From contig NZ_CP010975.1 in assembly GCF_000981765.1 (NCBI RefSeq), positions 1,922,001 through 1,986,000 of the forward strand: 64,000 nt of DNA. Reading direction: 5' to 3'. Shown here piece after piece: positions 28,088 to 39,223 of the stretch. The position numbers and the translations under genes were made by a program. Each line of letters starts with the position of its first letter. Position 1 is the stretch's first letter. The notes beneath the pieces were generated by a model. It saw only the letters and a program-made list of their open reading frames with translations, was not told the DNA's origin and did not search any database. The DNA comes from Kangiella geojedonensis (GTDB lineage Bacteria; Pseudomonadota; Gammaproteobacteria; Enterobacterales; Kangiellaceae).

Positions 28088-29530
28088 CTAGCCCGCCTGT
28101 GTTCCACCCACGGTCAGTTTATCCACTTTTAGCGTCGGCTGACCGACACAAACCGGAACACTCTGACCATCTTTGCCACAAACACCAATTCCCGGATCAA
28201 GCTGGCTGTCGTTTCCGACCATACTGACATATTTCAGTACTTCAGGGCCATTGCCTGCCAAAGTGGCCCCCTTTATAGGGGCTGTTAGTTTACCATCTTC
28301 GATCAAATAAGCTTCGCTGGCACTAAAGACAAAGTTACCCGAGGTAATATCCACCTGTCCGCCGGCAAAGTTAGGCGCATAAATACCTTTTTTCACACTC
28401 GCTATGATATCGCCAGGCTCAGAACTCCCGCCGACCATCAAAGTATTGGTCATACGAGGCATTGGTAAGTGCGCATAAGACTCACGACGCCCATTACCGG
28501 TCGGTGCTTGTCCCATCAGTCTAGCGTTATGCTTGTCTTGCATGTAGCCTCTTAGGACACCCTTTTCTATCAAAACATTGGATTGCGTTGGCGTACCTTC
28601 GTCATCCACATTAAGTGAGCCCCTCTGCCCTTGCAAAGTGCCATCATCAACAACGGTGCACAATTCTGAGGCTACCTTCTCACCAATTCGTCCAGCATAG
28701 GCAGACGAGCCCTTTCGGTTAAAGTCGCCCTCTAATCCATGCCCCACAGCCTCATGTAACAATACGCCGGGCCAACCATTACCCAGCACGACTTCCATGG
28801 TGCCCGCAGGGGCTTCGACCGCATCTAAGTTGACCACCGCTTGATCTACGGCTTTCTTCGCTAAACTTTCTAGGTCTAGTGAAATAAGATGTTGCCAGTC
28901 ATATCGTCCGCCCATGCCAGCACTACCACGCTCACGTCGCCCCGCATGTTCAGCAACGACCGTTACATTTAATCGAATCATCGGCCTAATGTCAGCGGCT
29001 AAAGTGCCGTCAATGGCAGCAACCAACATATGCTCATCAGCAGCAGATAGGCTCACAATGACTTGCTTAACTTTTTCGTCAAGCTGCCTAGCCTTAGCAT
29101 CTAATTGTCGAAGCAGTGCAATTTTATGAGCTTGCTCCACATCGCCTAAGGTGTTTTTCTCGGTGTATAAACTGCTTGATTTCGACGGCTGATTAAAACT
29201 AACCGTTTTGGACTGGCCAGCTCTGCTGATACTGGTCGCTGCCGTTAAGGCATTATTCAAAGCCGTTAGTTCGAATTGATTGGCGTAAGAAAAACCTGTT
29301 TTTTCACCATCAATACTCCGAATACCTAGGCCCTTATTGAGATTAAAGCTCGCATCTTTTACAAGACCATCTTCAAGCTGCCAATACTCCATCACGACTT
29401 CTTGTAAGAATATATCCGCATAGTCTTGCTGATAGCGCCCCATCGACTGGATGGCTTGCTTAATAGCATCAACCGACAGGTTAGATTCTCTGAACAGGTG
29501 GCTTTCGACACGCTCTATAATACTAGTCAT
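28088..29530 (-). CDS. tldD: zinc metalloprotease TldD
   Basis: A 480-residue catalytic subunit. The zinc motif [11 protein letters not shown] supplies two histidines and a glutamate, followed by the third ligand region in the C-terminal half ([17 protein letters not shown] and the late cysteine segment [12 protein letters not shown]). It works with TldE encoded nearby. The order tldD-yhdP-rng-maf-mreDCB on one strand is the E. coli order. Confidence 0.96.
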   Translation of the reverse strand: MTSIIERVESHLFRESNLSVDAIKQAIQSMGRYQQDYADIFLQEVVMEYWQLEDGLVKDASFNLNKGLGIRSIDGEKTGFSYANQFELTALNNALTAATSISRAGQSKTVSFNQPSKSSSLYTEKNTLGDVEQAHKIALLRQLDAKARQLDEKVKQVIVSLSAADEHMLVAAIDGTLAADIRPMIRLNVTVVAEHAGRRERGSAGMGGRYDWQHLISLDLESLAKKAVDQAVVNLDAVEAPAGTMEVVLGNGWPGVLLHEAVGHGLEGDFNRKGSSAYAGRIGEKVASELCTVVDDGTLQGQRGSLNVDDEGTPTQSNVLIEKGVLRGYMQDKHNARLMGQAPTGNGRRESYAHLPMPRMTNTLMVGGSSEPGDIIASVKKGIYAPNFAGGQVDITSGNFVFSASEAYLIEDGKLTAPIKGATLAGNGPEVLKYVSMVGNDSQLDPGIGVCGKDGQSVPVCVGQPTLKVDKLTVGGTQAG

Positions 29531-29579
29531 TCTTTACCTTAAACTTTTATTGTCACAGCTCTGGTAGCCGTAGCTACTT

Positions 29580-30398
29580 TTAAAGTCGCCTATGAGTATG
29601 GACAGGGAAGCGCTTTTTAATCATTTCAATTTGCTCAATGTCTAGAGTGTGGTTGATGTAACCTTCCTCACCCTCCATAGCATCGAGCACTTCTCCCCAT
29701 GGTCCCACAAACATGCTATGGCCATAAGTTTTGCGTTTATTGTCGTGCTCTCCAGTTTGATTCGAAGCTACCACAAAACATAAATTTTCAACGGCTCTTG
29801 CCTGCAATAAAAGCTGCCAATGTACCTCACCGGTTTTCAGAGTGAAGGCTGAGGGTGCAAGAATAATATCCACCGCAGATTTCTGATACTGTCTATAGAG
29901 CTCAGGAAAGCGTAAATCGTAACAAACCGACAGACCGAAATTAATACCATTAATTGTAAAGGTCTTGACCTCATCGCCCGCAAGAGTATTGTCAGACTCA
30001 GAGTACACTTCATCGTCTTTCACAGCCACATCAAACATGTGGATTTTATCATAGTAGGTCATCTCGTCGCCTTGTGCATCATACACATAACAGCGTGCAA
30101 AAGGTCGCTCTTCGACTCCTGACTCAATGGCAATAGTTCCGCCGACAACGATCACACGATTCTCTTGCGCCACACGTCGCATCCAATCTTGAATCGGTCC
30201 CTCTTTGTGCTTCTCCACAAAGCCAAGTTTCTGACCATTATATTTTTCCATAAGCGCAAAGGTTTCGGGTAACACCACCATGTCTGCGCCATCATGGGCA
30301 GATGCACGTATTAATGCCTCGGCTTTTTGTAAATTAGCTTCAACCTCGCTGGAAGAAGACATCTGAATCAATCCTATATTAATAGTCTTGCTACTCAT
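29580..30398 (-). CDS. nitrilase-family carbon-nitrogen hydrolase, in frame with yhdP
   Basis: A 272-residue hydrolase of the omega-amidase/NIT class. The Glu-Lys-Cys triad is visible in VVLPETFAL, YYDKIHMFD and SVCYDLRFPE. The likely substrate is a small omega-amide or deaminated glutathione. In related genomes it is a separate gene after yhdP. Here the ATG at 30398 (GGGGGA shortly upstream) sits in the same frame as yhdP, so the sequence as given reads straight through and makes a 1570-residue fusion. The TAATG at 30400-30396 looks like an ancestral stop-start overlap, so separate translation remains likely. Confidence 0.85.
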   Translation of the reverse strand: MSSKTINIGLIQMSSSSEVEANLQKAEALIRASAHDGADMVVLPETFALMEKYNGQKLGFVEKHKEGPIQDWMRRVAQENRVIVVGGTIAIESGVEERPFARCYVYDAQGDEMTYYDKIHMFDVAVKDDEVYSESDNTLAGDEVKTFTINGINFGLSVCYDLRFPELYRQYQKSAVDIILAPSAFTLKTGEVHWQLLLQARAVENLCFVVASNQTGEHDNKRKTYGHSMFVGPWGEVLDAMEGEEGYINHTLDIEQIEMIKKRFPVHTHRRL

Positions 30399-33300
30399 TA
30401 ACTGTCCCCCATCATTATCTACCGGTTGATTATCTTGGTCAGTTTGGTTTTCTGAAGCGCTTTGCTCTTCATGCTCCTGCTCTAATGCTGGTTCTGCTTT
30501 CGGCTGTGATTCTTGCGTTTGTTCTGGTTCTGGTTCTGGCACAGCAACTTCTTTAGATTTCTTGTTGACCTCAATAACTTGAGGGTTGGTTAAGTCACCG
30601 CTAACTTTATACTCAATACTCACCACCACATCTATGACAGGCTCAAATATTTTATTGACCAATAACATGATAAGACCAGTGGTCGGCTCCACTGCCCAGC
30701 CAGCTAAAACGGGCAAACTAGAACCAAGCTTAGGCACCACAGTGACATTCTGATTAACCGTTTGCTTGACCAAATCGATTGAGCCTTTCACTCTAACATC
30801 TGCACTGGTGCCGTCAATGAAGACATTATCGCTGTGAACCACACCACTTTTGATGGTGAACTCACCATTCATTTTGTCGTAGAAGAATCCATCTTCAAAC
30901 AGGTCACTAAAGTCTAAGGACAGTCTGCGCCTGACACTTTGTAGAGAAAACAGACTAAACACTCGAGCTTGACGGTCGCTCAATTCCTTGACCACTCCCT
31001 CACCTGTTTCTAGCTTGATGGTTCCATTTAAGTTTTTCAGGCTGATATCATGAAACCCACCGGCCCAAGATAACTGTATTGCGCCGGTTGTTTTCGTGCC
31101 TTCAATACCATCACCAAACCCCCACAGCTGTAATAACCTACCAGTGTCCTGAGTGGTGAAGTCTATACTTACCGAGCTTTCTTGTCTTTGCCAGCGTCCT
31201 TCTAGGTATGCGGATAACTGCCCTTCAATCTGACTGTCTCCTTTAACCACTACTATACCGTTCTCTAAATTAGAAACTAAGGTAAGCTTTCCCGTATCAA
31301 TGCCGTTGATTTTGCAGCTTAGGCACTCAAGCTGCCAATTATCTAACGAAGTCTTATTAATGCTTACTTCTGAACTCGACAACTGGTTAAATGAATTAAG
31401 CTCAATATCCAATGCTTCGATCGTGACGTGCTTTCTACCGTCAGCATACAAAGTAAGATTACCAAATCCTTCTTTAGCCTCAACGTTAAACCGTACACTA
31501 TCGTCCTCTAATAATGAGTCGGTAAACACCACGTCATGCAGGGATTGGCCTGCGATTGTAAACAAAGCTGTCCGAATGGATATATGGTCAATCCAGTCTG
31601 GCCAATAGAAATCTCCCTCCTTTTTAACCTGCAAACTATTCAGCCACTCATCACTATGTATTTCACCAAAAAAACCTTCAATAGCGACACCTTTTTCAGG
31701 CACCTTAATCGAGTGGGTTGCTAAATCTCCCATAGCAATCACACCATTAATATCTTCCGGTGTTCCCACTCCAAAATTAAGCTGGGATGAAATTGTATCT
31801 CTATAAATAGTTCGAGCATGAATTCGATTGTTACTGCGATACAGTGTCGCTAAGAAGGGGCTTTTTTCTTCTTTTGTTTTACTCAGCCAAGAAGGCCCAT
31901 TTAGCTCAGTTCCCTCTAAGTCACTGCGCACAATCATGGATTCAGCTCCCTCACTATCTTGACGATAGTGCAGGTTAACGAGGCTCTTTCCCTCAACATA
32001 AATAGGAAGCTGCATGTTCAGCGAGGCCACCGCTTTAGCGACATCAAAGCTTGAACTGGCGTTAATGTTCACCAAGTCATGGTTATTAGTGTATTCATCC
32101 ACGGCGATATCAATGGCCACAGGGCTGTGCCAAAGGGTCGCATCAAGCTTTTCCGCAACGGCCCCCTTCTCAGTATAATGCAGCTCGCCTTGTATACCTT
32201 TAAGTCCGAGCGAGTAGCTTTGCAACTCTATATCTTGACCAGCAAACGTAATGACGCCTTCTAAAGTGGCATCAGGACTATCATCGCTTAGCGGCACCGT
32301 GACCTTCAGGTTATTCTTAAGTTGTCCACTAAATTTGAGGTCCAGTAACTCCTCTCCTAGCCACTCTTTTAAAGGAGAGTTTAAAAACAGAGACTGGTAA
32401 GGAGCAAACGCAACCTGGTTCTTAAGATCTAACTTGAGTACTGATCCTTCTGTGAATACTGACTCGATAACTCCTTCGACGTTATCAAAGCCATTGCCCA
32501 AAATGCTGCCTTCAGTGGCGGATAAAAACATTTGGTTGTTGGAGAAGTGTGCCTTGGCAGCAAGCCCCTCTACTGCAGGCCAATCAGAATCAAACTTAAA
32601 GGTGCTATTGTCTACAGTGGCTTGAAGATCAAACTGTCCCTCATTATTCTGATATGGGAAATCATCATAGTTGCCGCGCCAAGTTAATGTTGCTAATTTA
32701 ACCTCGCCGCTGATTAAAGCCATATCGAGAAATTCGAGGACATCATCCTCCATCTCATTTCTCGGCCAGTACTTTTCAAGCTCAGCAATGTTAATATTTT
32801 TTGATTCACCGTAGATGGATACATCCACATCATTATCTAAAATTCTCAATGCACCATTAATGGTTGTGCTTACATCGGCATTATCTAAACTGAATTGATT
32901 GATATTAATCAATGGCCGGTCAAGGAAGCTGACCCAAGAATCAAGCATCAAACTGTCAACAGGAATGGCCTCCTTAAAAGCCTCACCCCACTCAATTTGA
33001 GTATTTGAAGCACTGGCTTTAATTCTCCAGCCCTCACCTTCATCACGAATAGAAATACGATCCAGTTGAAATTTTGGCGACAAAGAACTTTCTTCGATGG
33101 AGACATTGACGAGCTCAGCGTTACCAAATTTTGGCAGTATTCCTTTTTCTGTCTGCTGTGCTTCAATGTCGAGCGTAACCAACTCACCTTGTGGCTGAAT
33201 TTTGCTCAATGGATCCCTAAAATCCAGTGGCATAAATGGGCTGGCTAAAGTCATGAAGTAACCAATTGGCGTATTTTCTGCCTCCAAAAGCCAGTCAGTA

Positions 33301-34292
33301 TTGGTAGCAGATGTTTCTCGTCTCACTAATTTAAAATAACTGTCATAATTTTTTAGTTGGCCTTCGCCACTTCGTTCAACCACATGGAACTGATCGCTGG
33401 AAAAAATCGATAGATTCCCTTCCGTTTGATAGTTAATTTCAGCATCAAGTTTAGCTACCCGTGAACTAGTGCTTGCAGCTGAGAATAACAGCCGACCGGA
33501 CTTAGGGGTTTCACCTTCGTACTCCAACCAGAACTCAGTATCGGCTAACTCCACTGGAATGCCTTGTGGTAACTCAAAAAAGTCAGTGCTATCGATAACA
33601 TCAAAGTCTCTTAATAATCCGTAGACTTTAATAGGGTTCTTTTTATCGAATGGTTGCCCTTTAGACTCAACAATAATTCTGCCTTGTGAGGCAAAAGAAC
33701 TTTGAGACTCAATAATTAGCTGCCGTTGTTGGCCGAGCTTTGTAAAGCCGATTGAGTTAAATTGCACCGTTCTGACTGTATTGTCTTTATGCAAATTAAG
33801 GCTGACATCATTAAGGTTGATAGATTCTTGATCGATGATTTCAGGGTAACGTTTAAGTAACACACTAAAATCTACCGAAAACGGTTCTACATTTTGTGTC
33901 AAGCTGGAAATTAAAATTTCAGCACTGGCTTGGTTAACCTCAATGGTTTCAGTGATCAAGTAACCGTTAAATAAACTTTCCCAAAAATTTAATACAACGT
34001 AAGTTTTATCGGCTTGGTAGGATTGAGATTTGTTTTGATTGCTCCAGGTCGCTCCATTGATAAAGATGCTAGGCTTAAACTCAGACCAATCAACTTCCAG
34101 CGACTCATAATCAAATGCCCCGCCTATCTGGCCTTCAACCAGAGCAACCATACGCTCTTTATTGTCGGTCCAATAAGGAAGGGTTAGCTTAACGACAGAC
34201 AGGAGTAAAACGAAAATAATGACAAGAATTGACACTAACCATAAGACTGAGGTTAGAAAACGTCTAAATAATCGTGTCAATGTTTTAGCCAT
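29580..34292 (-). CDS. yhdP: YhdP (AsmA-like) envelope protein, read-through fusion to nitrilase
   Basis: The frame encodes 1570 residues. Residues 1-1298 are YhdP: one N-terminal membrane helix (about 12-33), then a very long AsmA-like periplasmic beta-groove. YhdP helps move phospholipid from the inner to the outer membrane, with TamB and YdbH. A low-complexity acidic, Q/E/P-rich tail (about 1230-1298) precedes the nitrilase. E. coli YhdP has about 1266 residues, so the AsmA-like part is complete. A cytosolic nitrilase on a periplasmic C-terminus makes little sense. Removing one G from the GGGGG run at 30406-30410 would stop YhdP at the TAA at 30400. Confidence 0.85.
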   Translation of the reverse strand: MAKTLTRLFRRFLTSVLWLVSILVIIFVLLLSVVKLTLPYWTDNKERMVALVEGQIGGAFDYESLEVDWSEFKPSIFINGATWSNQNKSQSYQADKTYVVLNFWESLFNGYLITETIEVNQASAEILISSLTQNVEPFSVDFSVLLKRYPEIIDQESINLNDVSLNLHKDNTVRTVQFNSIGFTKLGQQRQLIIESQSSFASQGRIIVESKGQPFDKKNPIKVYGLLRDFDVIDSTDFFELPQGIPVELADTEFWLEYEGETPKSGRLLFSAASTSSRVAKLDAEINYQTEGNLSIFSSDQFHVVERSGEGQLKNYDSYFKLVRRETSATNTDWLLEAENTPIGYFMTLASPFMPLDFRDPLSKIQPQGELVTLDIEAQQTEKGILPKFGNAELVNVSIEESSLSPKFQLDRISIRDEGEGWRIKASASNTQIEWGEAFKEAIPVDSLMLDSWVSFLDRPLININQFSLDNADVSTTINGALRILDNDVDVSIYGESKNINIAELEKYWPRNEMEDDVLEFLDMALISGEVKLATLTWRGNYDDFPYQNNEGQFDLQATVDNSTFKFDSDWPAVEGLAAKAHFSNNQMFLSATEGSILGNGFDNVEGVIESVFTEGSVLKLDLKNQVAFAPYQSLFLNSPLKEWLGEELLDLKFSGQLKNNLKVTVPLSDDSPDATLEGVITFAGQDIELQSYSLGLKGIQGELHYTEKGAVAEKLDATLWHSPVAIDIAVDEYTNNHDLVNINASSSFDVAKAVASLNMQLPIYVEGKSLVNLHYRQDSEGAESMIVRSDLEGTELNGPSWLSKTKEEKSPFLATLYRSNNRIHARTIYRDTISSQLNFGVGTPEDINGVIAMGDLATHSIKVPEKGVAIEGFFGEIHSDEWLNSLQVKKEGDFYWPDWIDHISIRTALFTIAGQSLHDVVFTDSLLEDDSVRFNVEAKEGFGNLTLYADGRKHVTIEALDIELNSFNQLSSSEVSINKTSLDNWQLECLSCKINGIDTGKLTLVSNLENGIVVVKGDSQIEGQLSAYLEGRWQRQESSVSIDFTTQDTGRLLQLWGFGDGIEGTKTTGAIQLSWAGGFHDISLKNLNGTIKLETGEGVVKELSDRQARVFSLFSLQSVRRRLSLDFSDLFEDGFFYDKMNGEFTIKSGVVHSDNVFIDGTSADVRVKGSIDLVKQTVNQNVTVVPKLGSSLPVLAGWAVEPTTGLIMLLVNKIFEPVIDVVVSIEYKVSGDLTNPQVIEVNKKSKEVAVPEPEPEQTQESQPKAEPALEQEHEEQSASENQTDQDNQPVDNDGGQLMSSKTINIGLIQMSSSSEVEANLQKAEALIRASAHDGADMVVLPETFALMEKYNGQKLGFVEKHKEGPIQDWMRRVAQENRVIVVGGTIAIESGVEERPFARCYVYDAQGDEMTYYDKIHMFDVAVKDDEVYSESDNTLAGDEVKTFTINGINFGLSVCYDLRFPELYRQYQKSAVDIILAPSAFTLKTGEVHWQLLLQARAVENLCFVVASNQTGEHDNKRKTYGHSMFVGPWGEVLDAMEGEEGYINHTLDIEQIEMIKKRFPVHTHRRL

Positions 34293-34303
34293 TAAGAATC
34301 CAG

Positions 34304-35797
34304 CTACATTAAGACCACATCAAACTGCTCAGGTGAGTAAAGACTTTCTACCTGCAGTTTAATAGGTTTATCAATTTCGACTTCTAGATCGCCGAGACTA
34401 CTCGCCTCTTCATCCAATAAACAGTCAACGACTTCCTGACTCGCCAACACTAGGAACTTTTGCACATCGTAGGTTCGTGCCGCACGACTCAGCTCTCGGA
34501 AAATTTCATAACAGACCGTCACTGCTGTTTTCACATAACCGCGACCATTACACTGTTGGCAGGGCTCACACAATAAACGCTCCAAACTTTCACGAGACCG
34601 CTTGCGAGTCATTTCAACTAGACCGAGCGATGACACTTCCGTGATTTGTGTTTTGACATGGTCCTTTTCGAGAAGCCTTTCTAAGGTTCGGAGGACTTGT
34701 CGCTTGTGCTCCTCTTCTTTCATATCAATGAAATCAACAATGATAATTCCACCGAGGTTTCTCAGGCGCAATTGTCTCGCCAACGCTGTAGCGGCTTCGA
34801 GGTTGGTCCTAAAAATTGTTTCCTCTAAATTCTTATGCCCAACAAAAGCCCCGGTATTGACGTCAACCGTGGTCATGGCTTCAGTTTGATCAATAATTAA
34901 ATAGCCACCAGACTTAAGCTGTACTTTTCGTTCTAAGGCTTTCTTAATTTCTTCTTCAACATTATAAAGGTCGAAAATGGGGCGTTCGCTTTCGTACAGC
35001 TCAATGCGGCTTTCCATATCTGGAAGAAATTTTTGTACAAATTTAATGATTCGATCTAAGGTTGTCTGATCATCAATACGCACTCGCTCAACATCATCTT
35101 CAAAGATATCGCGCATAATCCGAAGCTCTAAACTCAAGTCTTCATGAATTAAGCCCGGTGCTTTTACCTGCTTAGATTTCTCGGTCACGCCTTTCCACAG
35201 CTTCGCCAGAAACAGTGCATCTCTGACCAACTCTTTTTCGCTGGCACCTTCTGCGGCCGTCCGAATGATAAAGCCATTATCGAGATCTTCGTGTTCTTCA
35301 AGAAGTTCACGCAATCTTACTCGCTCATGCTCATCATCAATTCGCTGAGAAACCCCCACATGCTCCGTGTCTGGCATTAAAACTAGATATCGGGATGGAA
35401 TCGTAATATGAGTTGTGAGTCGAGCGCCTTTACTGCTAATAGGGTCTTTAATAACCTGAACAGTTATTTTCTGACCTTCATGCAACACGGAAGTGATATC
35501 CGTTTCTTGTGCCTGTTGCTTATCTAACAGTTGAGCCCCTTCTATGGCTTGTTTACTGCCTTCGGCTTTGTCCGTCACAATATCAGCCAGATGCAGAAAA
35601 GCCGCTTTTTCATGCCCAATATCAACAAATGCAGCCTGCATACCGGGCATAACGCGTTTTACAACGCCTTTGTAGATATTTCCAACGATGCCTCTATTCT
35701 CGGTGCGTTCAATATGCAGTTCCTGCAATACACCATTTTCGACAATAGAAGCTCGCGTTTCTTGAGGGGTGATATTAATTAGAATTTCATCGCGCAT
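34304..35797 (-). CDS. rng: ribonuclease G
   Basis: A 497-residue endoribonuclease of the RNase E/G family that matures the 5' end of 16S rRNA and trims messages. An S1 domain occupies about 35-125. The catalytic core includes TTVDVNTGAFVG and IIIVDFIDM, whose aspartates bind magnesium, and the zinc-link cysteines are in CEPCQQCNGRG. Length matches E. coli RNase G (489). It has no long RNase E-type scaffold tail. Confidence 0.96.
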   Translation of the reverse strand: MRDEILINITPQETRASIVENGVLQELHIERTENRGIVGNIYKGVVKRVMPGMQAAFVDIGHEKAAFLHLADIVTDKAEGSKQAIEGAQLLDKQQAQETDITSVLHEGQKITVQVIKDPISSKGARLTTHITIPSRYLVLMPDTEHVGVSQRIDDEHERVRLRELLEEHEDLDNGFIIRTAAEGASEKELVRDALFLAKLWKGVTEKSKQVKAPGLIHEDLSLELRIMRDIFEDDVERVRIDDQTTLDRIIKFVQKFLPDMESRIELYESERPIFDLYNVEEEIKKALERKVQLKSGGYLIIDQTEAMTTVDVNTGAFVGHKNLEETIFRTNLEAATALARQLRLRNLGGIIIVDFIDMKEEEHKRQVLRTLERLLEKDHVKTQITEVSSLGLVEMTRKRSRESLERLLCEPCQQCNGRGYVKTAVTVCYEIFRELSRAARTYDVQKFLVLASQEVVDCLLDEEASSLGDLEVEIDKPIKLQVESLYSPEQFDVVLM

Positions 35798-35819
35798 GCT
35801 ACAACAACCTCTCTCCAGA

Positions 35820-36425
35820 CTAACCCAGCCCGCTTAACGCAAACTGAACCTTGGCCTGTTCAAGCAGCTGACGCGTTTCATAAACAGGCAACCCCACAAC
35901 ATTAGTATAACTACCACTAATCGTTTCTATCAGGCTACCACCGATTCCTTGTATGGCATAACCACCAGCTTTCCCCAGCGGTTCTTGAGTTTGGCAATAA
36001 GCCTCGATGGTCTTTTGCTTTAATGCTGCAAAAACAACGTCTGTTTTAACCGTTTTTTGTAAGAAACCACCACTCACAGCCAAAACCACACTCGACATAA
36101 CCGTATGACGGTCACCGCTTAATCGCAGTAACAGTTCTGCCGCATGCTCAAGATCATTCGGTTTGCCTAATGGCTCTCCCTGATGAGCCACCGTCGTATC
36201 CGCACTGAGAATAGGTAGTTGGTTAGGGTTATCCAGTGACTTAAGGGCTGACTGAGCTTTGCCTAGAGCAACTCGCTCAACATAATCAAGCGGCGACTCA
36301 TCCAGCAAACGAGTTTCATCAAAGTCGTTTGCAATTTGAATATAGTCCACTCCTAACTGCGTCAATAACTCCTTTCTTCGAGGAGAACCAGAAGCCAAGT
36401 AAATTTTTGAGTAATGAGTACTCAC
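35820..36425 (-). CDS. maf: Maf-family dTTP/UTP pyrophosphatase (YhdE)
   Basis: A 201-residue nucleotide pyrophosphatase that hydrolyses dTTP, UTP and modified variants. The phosphate-binding ASGSPRRKELL is at the N-terminus, and SADTTVAHQGEPLGKP contains the catalytic aspartate. The start codon is GTG (36425), which abuts the mreD stop (TAAGTG), so initiation relies on ribosomes ending on mreD. The following gene is rng, as in E. coli. Confidence 0.93.
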   Translation of the reverse strand: MSTHYSKIYLASGSPRRKELLTQLGVDYIQIANDFDETRLLDESPLDYVERVALGKAQSALKSLDNPNQLPILSADTTVAHQGEPLGKPNDLEHAAELLLRLSGDRHTVMSSVVLAVSGGFLQKTVKTDVVFAALKQKTIEAYCQTQEPLGKAGGYAIQGIGGSLIETISGSYTNVVGLPVYETRQLLEQAKVQFALSGLG

Positions 36426-36914
36426 TTATTGCACCTTAAAATAGCGTCGGATGTCACGCAGCAAAATAAACAACCAGGGCCAGAGCACCGCATCGATAGC
36501 TGCCGAAATCCAGTAAGTCCAAGTACTTTCTGGGCTACCGGTGACTCTTGATAGCCATAGCACTAATGCCATATATAGCAAAGCGATACCACCCATAGTC
36601 AGCGCTTGTTTCCAAATAGGGTAAATTCGAATTCTGAGGTAGTTCAACTGCAAGATGAAAGCAATGACACAAAGGGTAAAACTGTGCAAACCAAGAGTAC
36701 TTCCCAGTAGTGCATCAAAAATAAGCCCCCAAATGAATGCCCATAACAAACCAATTCGATGTGGCAGAGCAATGACCCAGTAACTGAACACCAGCAAAAT
36801 CCAATCGGGACGATATGGCGACCAAGATTCTGGTAAAGGAATAACCGTTAGGATTAAAGCAATAATAAAGGTAAGGATGATGACCCAAGTACCACGCTTT
36901 TGTTTACTCTGCAT
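36426..36914 (-). CDS. mreD: rod-shape-determining protein MreD
   Basis: A 162-residue inner-membrane protein of the elongasome, with about five helices. The conserved segments RPDWILLVFSYWVIALPHRIG and GLIFDALLGSTLGLHS match MreD. It partners MreC and RodA/PBP2. It overlaps the 3' end of mreC by 11 bases and abuts maf. Confidence 0.93.
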   Translation of the reverse strand: MQSKQKRGTWVIILTFIIALILTVIPLPESWSPYRPDWILLVFSYWVIALPHRIGLLWAFIWGLIFDALLGSTLGLHSFTLCVIAFILQLNYLRIRIYPIWKQALTMGGIALLYMALVLWLSRVTGSPESTWTYWISAAIDAVLWPWLFILLRDIRRYFKVQ

Positions 36915-37809
36915 CGGAGGCCTCCTCTATAGCATCGGCGGTATCATCGTCACCCTCTCCTTTTGAAGACCTGGCTTTAGTAGCTTTCTGAGGGTCGTGA
37001 TATGGCCAGAGCAATAGGACATGGTTTGCGCGGTTAATATTTGCGGTTGGCTCAGCAAGAATTTCCGCATAAGGTTGAGCAGATTGTCGTATCACTGAAA
37101 TGACCTTAGCCACAGGATAACCATCAGGAAACTTTTGTCCCAAGCCCGAACTTAAAAGCAAATCACCTTCTTCGATATCAATCGTGTTTGGCAGGTGCCT
37201 TAAATAAAGCGTGCGTCCATTACCCTGAGCAATTGCTCGAACACCATTCCTATCCACTCGCACAGGAATCGCATGTTTTTGATCGTTAAGCAGAATCATA
37301 CGAGAGGTCGATGTAGACACTTCAACGATTTGCCCCATGATACCCTCGGCATCAACCACAGGCTGACCTACAAAGACGTCATCAATACTGCCTTTATTCA
37401 ATAACAACTCATTGGCAAACAAGCTGCTATCGATATTAAGCACTTCCGCAATAACGCGTTTACCACGAAGCGTCCGCGACGATCCTAATAATGATCGAAG
37501 TCTAGCATTCTCAGACTCTAAGCCGATTAATCTTTGATTCTGAGCTTTCAGAATGAGTAATTCATCTTTCAGACGTCGGTTTTCGTTGAGCAGATCATTG
37601 CGACTAACGATGTTGCTGTCTGCCCATGAAGCGACTTCATTCGGCAGGTTGGCTAAAAAATAAATCGGTGCCAATACCGTGGAAACACCTTTACGGGCGC
37701 TACTTAAGTAATCATAGCGGTAATCAAGTACCATCAAAATAGCAGCTAAAATCAAGCTTAGCACCAGCTGCAAAACCAGTGATGGGCCTCGTGCGAATAG
37801 ATTTTTAAT
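36904..37809 (-). CDS. mreC: rod-shape-determining protein MreC, probable ATT start
   Basis: About 301 residues: a short cytosolic tail, a membrane helix, a coiled coil (about 60-95) and the periplasmic beta domain (NKGSIDDVFVGQPVVDAEGIMG onward). The conserved MreC N-terminus (RGPSL before the helix) lies upstream of any ATG, GTG or TTG that would preserve it. Between an in-frame TAG and RGPSL only GCC and then ATT (37809-37807) occur, and GGGAGGAG sits at a proper distance from the ATT. The first standard start (TTG 37773) would remove RGPSL. MreC activates PBP2 with MreD and MreB. Confidence 0.88.
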   Translation of the reverse strand: MKNLFARGPSLVLQLVLSLILAAILMVLDYRYDYLSSARKGVSTVLAPIYFLANLPNEVASWADSNIVSRNDLLNENRRLKDELLILKAQNQRLIGLESENARLRSLLGSSRTLRGKRVIAEVLNIDSSLFANELLLNKGSIDDVFVGQPVVDAEGIMGQIVEVSTSTSRMILLNDQKHAIPVRVDRNGVRAIAQGNGRTLYLRHLPNTIDIEEGDLLLSSGLGQKFPDGYPVAKVISVIRQSAQPYAEILAEPTANINRANHVLLLWPYHDPQKATKARSSKGEGDDDTADAIEEASDAE

Positions 37810-37894
37810 GGCCTACTCCTCCCGAGAGAGTAAATTCTTATGGTTAGTCCACGTCAATAGACTTTAGTTTAGCAATTTTTATGTGATACATACA

Positions 37895-37923
37895 AAAATC
37901 GGGCAATCTAAGTGCCCGATTTT
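37895..37923 (-). terminator. hairpin between mreB and mreC
   Basis: AAAATCGGGCA and TGCCCGATTTT form an 11-bp stem with a 7-base loop and a T-run on the minus strand, after mreB. It probably reduces read-through into mreCD, giving more MreB than MreC. Confidence 0.8.
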
Positions 37924-37941
37924 AATGGAATTTTTGTTCAA

Positions 37942-39018
<1,077 letters not shown>

Positions 39019-39223
39019 TCAAATTCGTTAAAATAATTGTCATTCAAAAGGGCTTAAAACCAATAGCGACAAGGCTTGTGAGAATATTCTCAATCGCGTT
39101 ACTCTAACAATACTCGTCTAACTCGGCAAGCTTAAAAGCCTAGCATATAAGATTATTTTCACAGATTGGCGACTTAGTATGACTTTTGCTCCCAGCCACC
39201 TATAGAAAGACCCAGTTTCACCG

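Noticed and set aside
29580-34292. A biologically meaningful YhdP-nitrilase bifunctional enzyme
   Set aside because: The TAATG overlap and the five-G run argue for two genes joined by a single-base change, and the two domains belong in different compartments.
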